Below, piece after piece: positions 52,623-61,100 of a DNA stretch of 64,000 nt. Below the pieces are notes generated by a model. The model was not told where the DNA came from. It did no database searches and saw only the letters and a program-made list of their open reading frames with translations. The stretch lies in NCBI RefSeq assembly GCF_002085925.2, contig NZ_CP053562.1:2088001-2152000 (forward strand), read 5' to 3'. Source of the stretch: Thioclava electrotropha. GTDB lineage: Bacteria > Pseudomonadota > Alphaproteobacteria > Rhodobacterales > Rhodobacteraceae. The position numbers were made by a program, and so were the translations under genes. Numbering within the stretch: the stretch's first letter is position 1; the number at the start of each line of letters is the position of its first letter.

Positions 52623-54445
52623 TGTCCTGCCTCTTGATACCACCAGACATCGGGTTGGAAACCCGGCCATGCCCCGTATAGCGGGGTCTTCTCAGGGTAG
52701 TGAAGCTGCTTGATATGGGCGATGCGGTCAACCGGGGCATACCAGATCGGGATGACATAGCGACCTGCAGTCAACACTCGGTCGAGCGCATGGGTCGCGG
52801 CGACGAAATCCTCGTGGCTTTTCGCATCGAGCATGGCTTTGACCATCGCCTCGGCGGCGGGGGAGTTCATGCCCATCCAGTTGCGCGAGCCGGGCTGTTT
52901 CACGCCTTTCGAGCCCCAGTAGAGGTTCTGCTCGTTACCGGGCGACAGCGACAGAGCGCGCCAGTACCACGCCATGTCGAAATCATAGGCATTGGTGCGC
53001 TGCGTATATTGCGCGTCGTCGATCACGGTCACTTTCGGGAAGATACCCAGCTTCTTGAGCGCCTCGATGTAGATATCGACGATGCTTTGCGTTTCTGCCG
53101 CGCCTTGCTGCAGCACGATCTCGAAGGTGAAGGGCTTGCCGTCCTTCTTAAGCACACCATCGCTATCGACCTGCCAGCCCGCGTCTTCCAGCAGCTTCGC
53201 CGCGGCGCGCATGTTCTTGCGGTTGCGCACGCCGCCGTCGGAGGTGGGCAGGCTGTAGCCGTCAATCGTGCCGGGCGGCAGTTGATCAGCGAAAGGCTCC
53301 AGCAGGGCTTTGACCTTGGCCGCTGCGGGGCCGTGCTTCATTCCCAGCTCGGAATTCGAGAAATAGGAGGAAATCCGCGGCTCCGCGCCGCCATTGATGG
53401 TCTTGTTGATGAATTCGAAATTGAACGCGTCGATCATCGCCTGACGCACCCGCCAATCCGCGAAGACCGGGTTGCGGGTATTCATCACCAGCCCCTTGAT
53501 GCCCGAAGGACGCCCGTTCGGGATCTCGGATTTGATCACGTCGCCCGATTGCACGGCGGGGAAGTTGTAATTGCGGCCCCAGTCGGCGGCGTTCCATTCG
53601 GTATAGCTGTCGGTCTCGCCGCCCTTGAAGGCCTCGAACACGACCCCGCCATCGCCGAAATAGTCGTAGCGGATCGTGTCGAAATTGTTCCGGCCCTTGT
53701 TGAAGCCCAGATCCTTGCCCCAATAATCGGGGTTACGCTTGAGCTCGATGAATTTGCCAGGATCGACACGACCCACGACATAAGGCCCGGACCCGATAGG
53801 TGCCATATTGGTGGTGGAGGCGAAGTTGTGCCCCTCCCATTGCGCTTTCTCCAGAACCGGGCGCATCCCCATGATCAACGCCATTTCGCGGTCCTTCACC
53901 TCGGGTTTGAAGGTGATGCGGACCTTACGCTCGCCGGTCTTCTCGATCTTCTCGACCTTCGACCAGGCGTTCTGGTAGCGCGGATGACCTTCGGTCCCGA
54001 GCGTTTCATAGGACCAGATGACATCCGCGACCGTCACCGGATTGCCGTCGGAGAACTTGGCCTCAGGGCGCAGGGTGAATTCCACCCAAGTCCGATCAGG
54101 ATCGGTCTCGACCGATTCGGCGAGCAGCCCGTACAGCGTGAAAGGCTCGTCCATCGAGCGGCCCATCAGCGATTCGGCGACATAGCGGCTGATTCCCTCC
54201 GCCGGGCGCCCGTTCAAAATCCACGGGTTAAGCGAATCGAACATGCCGGCCACGCCAAATCTGATCTCGCCGCCCTTGGGCGCGTCGGGATTGGCATAGG
54301 GCAGGTGGGTAAAGCCGGCCGGAAGTGCAGGCTCTCCATACATTGCAATCGCAGGTTGTGGCTCCGCAGCAGCGATCCCTGTAAATACAGGGGCGAGCCC
54401 GAAAAGCGCCCCGCCGAGTAAATGGAAAAACACCGATCTCGTCAT
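52619..54445 (-). CDS. Peptide ABC transporter substrate-binding protein, YejA-like
   Basis: The 608-aa periplasmic protein has a signal peptide (about 1-27), then AIAMYGEPALPAGFTHLPYANPDAPKGG, the hallmark start of YejA-type binding proteins, and the SBP_bac_5 fold (FTLRPEAKFSDGNPVTVADVIWSYE). It delivers oligopeptides or microcin-like peptides. The ATG at 54445 gives the clean signal; the in-frame start at 54511 is less likely. No permease gene follows in the window. Confidence 0.92.
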   Translation of the reverse strand: MTRSVFFHLLGGALFGLAPVFTGIAAAEPQPAIAMYGEPALPAGFTHLPYANPDAPKGGEIRFGVAGMFDSLNPWILNGRPAEGISRYVAESLMGRSMDEPFTLYGLLAESVETDPDRTWVEFTLRPEAKFSDGNPVTVADVIWSYETLGTEGHPRYQNAWSKVEKIEKTGERKVRITFKPEVKDREMALIMGMRPVLEKAQWEGHNFASTTNMAPIGSGPYVVGRVDPGKFIELKRNPDYWGKDLGFNKGRNNFDTIRYDYFGDGGVVFEAFKGGETDSYTEWNAADWGRNYNFPAVQSGDVIKSEIPNGRPSGIKGLVMNTRNPVFADWRVRQAMIDAFNFEFINKTINGGAEPRISSYFSNSELGMKHGPAAAKVKALLEPFADQLPPGTIDGYSLPTSDGGVRNRKNMRAAAKLLEDAGWQVDSDGVLKKDGKPFTFEIVLQQGAAETQSIVDIYIEALKKLGIFPKVTVIDDAQYTQRTNAYDFDMAWYWRALSLSPGNEQNLYWGSKGVKQPGSRNWMGMNSPAAEAMVKAMLDAKSHEDFVAATHALDRVLTAGRYVIPIWYAPVDRIAHIKQLHYPEKTPLYGAWPGFQPDVWWYQEAGQ

Positions 54446-54520
54446 GTTAACAATCCCTGCCTTGCCTGCATTTATTGGCGCCAAGCTAGCGAGAGGTTTG
54501 AAACTGCGCAAACTTTTCCC

Positions 54521-54549
54521 TTGGAGAGCGGCGCAGGATTGCTTATAAG
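54521..54549 (+). promoter_or_regulatory. Sigma-70-like promoter of candidate sRNA
   Basis: TTGGAG (54521-54526) and TATAAG (54544-54549) are separated by 17 bp. Transcription would start near 54556. Confidence 0.6.
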
Positions 54550-54555
54550 GGATGC

Positions 54556-54632
54556 ACTGCTCGATAGGTTTCTTGCCTGTATGAAACCTGCCTCATGACT
54601 TGACGCCCGCCCTAGCGCGGGCGTCTTTTTTT
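54556..54632 (+). ncRNA. Candidate trans-acting small RNA, about 77 nt
   Basis: A promoter-like pair precedes the unit by the right distance. The unit starts with a hairpin GGTTTC-(ttgcctgtat)-GAAACC, then a single-stranded CTGCCTCATGACTT, and ends with a strong terminator and seven T. There is no open frame with a ribosome site. The layout is that of an independent small RNA and not of a leader, because the next gene starts 131 nt beyond the terminator. Confidence 0.6.
54602..54632 (+). terminator. Strong rho-independent terminator of the candidate sRNA
   Basis: GACGCCCGC and GCGGGCGTC form a 9-bp stem around cctagc, followed by TTTTTTT. No annotated rightward gene ends before it, which is why it points to a small RNA. 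Confidence 0.92.
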
Positions 54633-54661
54633 ACGTCATTCCCCAAGAAAACAAGGTCCTC

Positions 54662-54679
54662 ACCGCGATATCACGCGGT
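54662..54679. repeat. Inverted repeat upstream of bdhA
   Basis: ACCGCG-atatca-CGCGGT, 85 nt before the 3-hydroxybutyrate dehydrogenase start. It is a possible operator. Confidence 0.3.
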
Positions 54680-54763
54680 ATTGCGCTTGCAGCATGGCGT
54701 TCGCAGGCGCGGCACGGCATGATCCCGGCGAATCCGTAACTTATCGCCACCGAAGGAGAGAAC

Positions 54764-55537
54764 ATGTCGCTTCAGGGAAAAACCGCCGTCATTACCGGGT
54801 CGAATTCCGGGATCGGTCTCGGGGTCGCGCGCGAACTGGCGCGGGCCGGTGCCGATGTCGTCATCAACTCCTTCACCGATCGCGATGAGGACCACCAGCT
54901 CGCCGCCGATATCGCAAAGGAATTCGGCGTCACCGCACGCTATATCAAGGCCGACCTGTCGAAAGGCGCCGAGGCGCGCGCGCTGATCGAGCAGGCGGGC
55001 AAATGCGATATCCTCGTGAACAACGCGGGCATCCAGCATGTCTCGCCGATCGAGGACTTCCCGGTCGAGAAATGGGATGCGATCATCGCGATCATGCTGA
55101 CCTCGGCTTTCCACACCACCGCCGTCGCGCTGCCGATGATGCGCAAGGCGGGCTGGGGCCGGGTGGTCAACATCGCCTCCGCGCATGGCCTGACCGCCTC
55201 GCCCTATAAATCGGCCTATGTCTCGGCCAAGCACGGCGTCGTGGGCCTGACCAAGGTCACAGCACTCGAGACAGCGAAGGAAGACATCACCGTCAACGCG
55301 ATCTGCCCGGGTTATGTGAAGACCCCGCTGGTCGAGGCACAGATCCCCGATACGGCGAAGGAATACGACATGACCGAGGAAGAGGTTATCGAGAAGGTCA
55401 TCCTCGCGCGTCAGCCCTCGAAGGAATTCGCGACGGTGGAGCAGATCGGCGGCACCGCCGTGTTCCTGTGCTCGGATGCGGCGGCGCAGATCACCGGGAC
55501 GACGATCTCGGTCGATGGCGGCTGGACCGCGCTGTAA
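54764..55537 (+). CDS. bdhA: D-beta-hydroxybutyrate dehydrogenase (SDR family)
   Basis: The 257-aa short-chain dehydrogenase oxidises 3-hydroxybutyrate to acetoacetate with NAD+, the entry step in using polyhydroxybutyrate monomers. The cofactor loop TGSNSGIGLGVA (11-22), NNAGIQHV (the bdhA-type Gln-His), catalytic YVSAKHG and PGYVKTPLVEAQI are all typical. AAGGAGAG precedes the ATG. Confidence 0.95.
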   Translation: MSLQGKTAVITGSNSGIGLGVARELARAGADVVINSFTDRDEDHQLAADIAKEFGVTARYIKADLSKGAEARALIEQAGKCDILVNNAGIQHVSPIEDFPVEKWDAIIAIMLTSAFHTTAVALPMMRKAGWGRVVNIASAHGLTASPYKSAYVSAKHGVVGLTKVTALETAKEDITVNAICPGYVKTPLVEAQIPDTAKEYDMTEEEVIEKVILARQPSKEFATVEQIGGTAVFLCSDAAAQITGTTISVDGGWTAL

Positions 55538-55576
55538 TCGGAAGAACCTCTGGCGGAGCGGCAACGCTCCGCCGGA

Positions 55577-56239
55577 TCAATAGGGGCGCGACGAGAGCGC
55601 GCGCTCATGCGCCTGTCGATGGGCGATCACGGCCTCCAGGCGGTTCTTCACCCCGTATTTCTGCATGATATTCGTCATGTAGAACTTCACCGTCTTCTCG
55701 CTGATTGCGAGGCGCGTGGCGATTTCGCGGTTGGTCTTGCCGCGTTCCAACTCCCGCAGCACCTGCATTTCGCGATGGGTGAGGTTCTCGCTCTCGGATT
55801 TCTCCTGCCCAGAGAGCGCCGCCTGCAGCAGCGCCGCCGCGAAGCTGGGCGAGACAAAGGTGCCGCCATGCAGGATCGCGTCGATTGCGGCCTGCAACTC
55901 CGAGACGCCCACGCCCTTGAGAATGTAACCCTTCGCGCCCGCGCTCATCGCTTCGATCGCGGTTGCGGGCTCGTCGCAGGCCGTCAGCAGGATGCATTGC
56001 ATGGACGGGTCATGATCAATGATTTTGCGCAGCGCGTTCAGCCCGCCGCCGGGCATGCTGAGATCGAGGATCATGACGTCCGGCCTGCGCGTTCGGGCAA
56101 GCTCGATCGCGTCGATGGCAGAACTGCCCTGATCGATCACGTCGATCCCGAGCGCGTCTTGCAGGACGGCACACAGCCCCTGCCGGAAAATTGGATGGTC
56201 ATCGATAATGCAGGCCGTCGTCGGCACGAAATCGGACAT
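55577..56239 (-). CDS. NarL/LuxR-type response regulator, 220 aa
   Basis: The receiver domain has Asp13-Asp14 (IIDDHP), the phosphorylation site Asp59 in VMILDLSMPG and the Lys in GYILKG. A LuxR helix-turn-helix follows (LTHREMQVLRELERGKTNREIATRLAISEKTVKFYMTNIM). The cognate kinase gene lies 197 nt upstream on the same strand. The regulated genes are not known. Confidence 0.92.
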   Translation of the reverse strand: MSDFVPTTACIIDDHPIFRQGLCAVLQDALGIDVIDQGSSAIDAIELARTRRPDVMILDLSMPGGGLNALRKIIDHDPSMQCILLTACDEPATAIEAMSAGAKGYILKGVGVSELQAAIDAILHGGTFVSPSFAAALLQAALSGQEKSESENLTHREMQVLRELERGKTNREIATRLAISEKTVKFYMTNIMQKYGVKNRLEAVIAHRQAHERALSSRPY

Positions 56240-56436
56240 GGAAATACCCCTTAAACGATCCCGCGACCGCGTTCCCCAACGCGCGACGGCCAGGCCGTCC
56301 GGAATGCCGCGAAATCCTTCTTCCCCCTGACCAACAGAATGAAGGTGTCCTGAATAAACACAATAAAGAAAGACGCTTACAGAATAGTCCGATCTGGCTA
56401 TCGCTATAGACCGATAGGATTACGTTCGCGTCACCT

Positions 56437-57921
56437 TTAGGGGGCGTCTGGATCGAGCGGGATGCGGCAGACGACCTTCGCGCCTTGCGGCTTGAGACGT
56501 CGGAATTCGAGCGTTCCCCCGAGCGATTGCGCCCGGAATTGCATTCCCGGCAGACCAAGCCCACCCTCGCGGTATTCGCGTTCCTGCGGGACGGTTTGGC
56601 CGGGGGCCGCGCCGCTGTCGGAAATGCGCAGGACGAATGAGCCATCTTCTTGATAGGTTTCAATTTTCTGTCTCGATCCGGGCGCGTGGCGCGCCGCATT
56701 GGCCAAGGCCTCCTGCACGATCCGACCCAAGGTGCGCCGCGTCGTCTCGGTCAGCTCTGGCGCGCCCGGCACAAGCGAGAGCGAGACCTGCGCCCCGGTG
56801 CGTCGGCCATGGTCCGTGGCGAGCGTTTCGATCAGCGCGGCAAGCGTCGGCGCGGCATCGAATTGCGGCGCGACCAATCCGCCCGAGATGGCACGGATTT
56901 CCTCCATCGTCTTGCGCGCGACTTTCTTGATTTCCGCGACAATCCCGGCCGCTTTCGGCTCATCAGTCGCGCCGGGGGAACGAATCATATGCTCCAGCCG
57001 GTCGATCTCCAGCACCAGATAGGAGAGAAGCTGGCATGCCCCGTCATGCAGGTCCGCGCCGATACGCCGCTTCGCGCGCTCGTCGATATTGGCGGCGTTC
57101 TGGGCTGCCTCGGCAATCGAGCGGTGCAATTGCGAATTGCCCAGCAGCAGACGCTCGCGCTCGGCGAACTGACGGCGGAGCTCGACGGTCTGGCGCTCGA
57201 TCGTCAGGCTGCCGCGCCGCACGATCAGGAACAGCATGGTGAAGACGATGATCGCCACCGGCCCCACGAAGAGCCACGTCGTCTTGGCGGAGGTCAGCAG
57301 CGCGCCCCGGACCACATCGGCATTCTGATAGAATTCGCCCACCGCCAGAATAGCGCCGGTCTCGATATCGCGCAGCGGGGCGTAGATCTCATAGAGCTGC
57401 ACGCCCAGCGCGCGTTCGGCATCATGGGCGGCGTCTTCCAGATCGGGAAAGCGCCCGAAGACCTTCCCCTTGAGCGCCTCGAAAATCTCGTCGTCGGGCA
57501 GGACGTGGCCATGCCCGGTCTCGGGCGCGAAGACCAGCTTGCCTTCGCGGCTCCAGATCTTGATGGCGAGGAAATTGCCCTGTTTGCGAAACCCCTCCGC
57601 CAGCGCATCCAAGGCTGCGAAATCCTCGGGGAGCAGGGCCTCCGATCGGCCCAGCGCCTGTACATGCGGCTGCAACAGGTTCTGCATGTAGAACGCGGCC
57701 GTATCGGCAGAGGCGTCGAGCAGCCGGGTCGTCGCGCGGGTGTTGATCCAGTACGCGAGGGAGGCGAGCAGGAGGCTCAGCACCAGCCCAAGCCCCACGA
57801 GAAACTGCAGCGACAGCGAAAACCCCAGAAACCAGCGCAGCGGGTTTCGCACCGTCTGCACCGCGTCCGGGGCCCCCAAACCCCCGACCTTGGTCGCATC
57901 GCTCTTAGACCTTTGTCCCAT
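56437..57921 (-). CDS. NarX-type sensor histidine kinase, 494 aa
   Basis: It has two membrane segments (about 34-58 and 214-235) flanking a periplasmic region with a Cache-like SREGKLVFAPETGHGHVL. The HisKA_3 domain carries His292 in RRIGADLHDGACQLL, and the ATPase domain has IVQEALANAARHA and GGLGLPGMQFRA. It phosphorylates the NarL-type regulator encoded downstream. The start at 57921 has AAGGGAC; a start 13 codons earlier has none. Confidence 0.9.
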   Translation of the reverse strand: MGQRSKSDATKVGGLGAPDAVQTVRNPLRWFLGFSLSLQFLVGLGLVLSLLLASLAYWINTRATTRLLDASADTAAFYMQNLLQPHVQALGRSEALLPEDFAALDALAEGFRKQGNFLAIKIWSREGKLVFAPETGHGHVLPDDEIFEALKGKVFGRFPDLEDAAHDAERALGVQLYEIYAPLRDIETGAILAVGEFYQNADVVRGALLTSAKTTWLFVGPVAIIVFTMLFLIVRRGSLTIERQTVELRRQFAERERLLLGNSQLHRSIAEAAQNAANIDERAKRRIGADLHDGACQLLSYLVLEIDRLEHMIRSPGATDEPKAAGIVAEIKKVARKTMEEIRAISGGLVAPQFDAAPTLAALIETLATDHGRRTGAQVSLSLVPGAPELTETTRRTLGRIVQEALANAARHAPGSRQKIETYQEDGSFVLRISDSGAAPGQTVPQEREYREGGLGLPGMQFRAQSLGGTLEFRRLKPQGAKVVCRIPLDPDAP

Positions 57922-58175
57922 AGTCCCTTGCGTCCTTTGGCGAGGAGCGTTCCCGACCATAGGGGAGAATCTCGTTCGACCTAAGACAATTTTCGTCCCC
58001 CCGTTTTGCTGGCCTGATGGAAGGCAGGAAAAAGCGCCGTGCTTGTGGGGGGTGACGGCGCGAGGCGAGGCACAGGGGTAAGTGCCGTCTCGTACAGCCT
58101 CCTAATGAGCCAAGCACCGGCGATGGGTGTGACACGGGACCGCGATGCGGCCCGATTTGGTCTTAGGGGGCTGAC

Positions 58176-61100
58176 ATGACGATCAAACTGGCCGGAGCCG
58201 ATCTCGACTATCTGCTGCAACAAGCAAATATCCTGAACGATTATTCCCGACTGACGAGCGCGCTTGACCCGAACGGGGTGCGCGAAGTGTCGGGCTATAA
58301 CAACAACCTCGCGGGCGGCTATACCGTCGGTGCGGATGGCACCATCGTCTGGACCGGCGGCAATGTGCATCCCGATTGGGGGCAGGCCGATACCGAGTTC
58401 CTGCGCATGTTCACCACCAACCACCCGACCGAGCCGGAATACGGCACCTCTTACGCCACCGTGCAGAAGATGTGGGTGACGCTGGTGCTGCCCGACAGCG
58501 AGGGCCGTCTTCCCGACGATCCCGATTATGTCGCAACCTCCAAGCAGGTGCTGGTCGACAACCCGATGTCGATGTCGCCCTCGATGTTCGTGGCGGATGG
58601 GGCAGGGAATATGCCCGGCGATCCCGATTACACGCCCACCGTCGATGCGATGTCGATGATGGTGGCGATGTCGGATGCGCAGGCGGAATACCAGTTCGGC
58701 ACCGATGGCTCGACGCTCGACATTCTCAACAGCTCGGTCGTGGTGGATTCCACCCCGCGCCTGATCTCGCAGCTGATCACCAGCTCGAATGTCGACATGA
58801 CCGACCCGAACTACAACCCGGCCGCCGTTGCCGCGATGAACAATCTGGGCGGCTCGGCCGTGGACGTGTCGAACTCCGTCGTGGGCGACATTACCACCGC
58901 CTTCATGCCGAACCCCGGCATCCTCGGCGGCGTGACCTATAACGAATGGTTCGTGGCCTTCGGTCAGTTCTTCGATCACGGGCTGGACTTCATCCAGAAG
59001 ACCGGCGGCGTGGTGATGATCCCGCTGAGCCCGAACGATCCGCTTTGGATCGACCCCGCCGATCCGGCCTACATCCCCGGCGTCTCGAACATGATGATGT
59101 TGAGCCGCGCGAAGCTATCGAACCCCGATACGGATTTCGACGATCAGGGCAACCTGCTGCCGGGTGTCACGCCGCTCTACAACAACAATACCGGCCTGAT
59201 GATCGACCAGAGCCAGACCTACGGCTCGCATGAGGCGGTCAACGTGCTGCTGCGCCAATACGATGCCAATGGCGTCCTCACCGGCAAGCTGATCACCGGG
59301 GCCGAGGACGGGATCGTCCATCGCCCGGATGCGAATGGCAATCTGGTGGAACTCGACGTCTCGACGGGGGCGGCAGTCGCACCCGATGGCACGGAGGTCA
59401 CGGGCAAGGACGAATTGGCGACCTGGGCCGACATGAAGGTCAACGCGGCTCGGATCGGGATCGAACTGGTCGACACGGATGTGCTCGATTGCCCGTGGAT
59501 CAACGCAGATGCGATCGGCCGGATGAACTTCACCCCGCAGAGCGATTTCCTGTTCCGCTCGGATCAGAGCATCGCCGACCTCGAAGCGATTGCCACCACG
59601 ACCGGGATCGAGATCGGGGGCATGACCTACACCTCCTTCGCCGATGTGGCAGCTGCGGGCTACGACCCCTTCGTGCGCTGGACCCTGCAGGATGCGATGG
59701 AGGGCAAATGCGCCGCGGCCGATATCGGCGAGGTGCGCACCACCAATCAGGCGATCCTTCTGGATATCGCGCATGGCGCCGCGCCGGGCGCCGATTTCCA
59801 GGGCAATGAGCTCGACCCGGCGTCGGACACGAATGCGGGCGCCTTCACCTACGATGACGCGCTTCTGGCCCGTCACAAGGTCTCTGGCGATGGCCGTGTG
59901 AACGAGAACATCACGCTGACCTCGGTGCACCACGTCTTCCACGAAGAGCACAACATTCAGGCGCAAAACGTCATGATGTCGGCGGTCCGCGATGCGATCA
60001 CAAGCGGCGATATCGACGGGCTGAACGGCACGGATGCGGCGAATGAGGGCTGGCTGGCGGTGGATATCGACCAGATCACCTTCGACAGCTGGGCCGGGAC
60101 CGATCTGACCGACGACGCGGCAGTGCAGGCCATCGTCGACAGCCTCACCTGGGATGGCGAGCGCGTCTATCAGGCCGCGCGCATCATCACCGAGAGCGAA
60201 TACAACCACATCGCGGTCGACCAATACATGGGCACGCTCTACCCGGCGCTGCCGGAATTCGTGTCCTACTCGGCCGATATCAACCTCAATATCAGCCTCG
60301 AATTCGCGCAGGCCGTGTTCCGTCTGGGCCATTCGCAGCTGCGCGAGACCGTCCAGATCGCAGTGACCGACGAGGCGGGCGTCAATCCGGGCGAGGCGGG
60401 CTACGTGCCGACCTATGTCGAGAAGGGACTCTTCGACGTCTTCCTCAACCCCGATCAATACGACGTCTATGGCGCGTCCGGGATCGCCGCAGGTTTGCTG
60501 ACCCAGCAGGGCAACGAGATGGACGAATTCGTCACGGCCGCGCTGCAACAGTCGCTGGTGGGTGTGCCGCTCGATCTGCCCGCGCTGAATATCGCGCGCG
60601 GTCGCGATGTCGGGCTGCCGACGCTGAACGAGCTGCGCATGGAAGTCTTCGACGGGCTGACCCAGAACACCTCGAACAACACCAACGGCTCGGGCATCGC
60701 GCCCTATCACAGCTGGGAAGATTTCGGGGCGCATCTGCGCACGCCGGAATCGCTGGTGAACTTCATCGCCGCCTATGGGCGGGATGAGGATGGCACCTTC
60801 GGGCTGCAAGCCGCGCGCGACGCCTATCAGGCCGGCACGGGCGAGCTTTATGAAATCCGCGCGGCGGCGCAGGCGATCCTCGATGCCGCAGCCGATGCGT
60901 CCGATCCGCTGCATGACGAAGCGCTGATGTTCATGCGCGGTTCGGGAGAGCCGACCTATACGCCGGGTGTGGGCTGGTCGCTCTCGGGCGGGCAGGGCGA
61001 TCAGGGCTTCTGGGATATCGACCTCTGGGTCGGCGGTCTGGCCGAACAGGCGATGTTCGACGGCCCGCTGGGCACCACCTTCAGCTTCATCATGCTGGAC

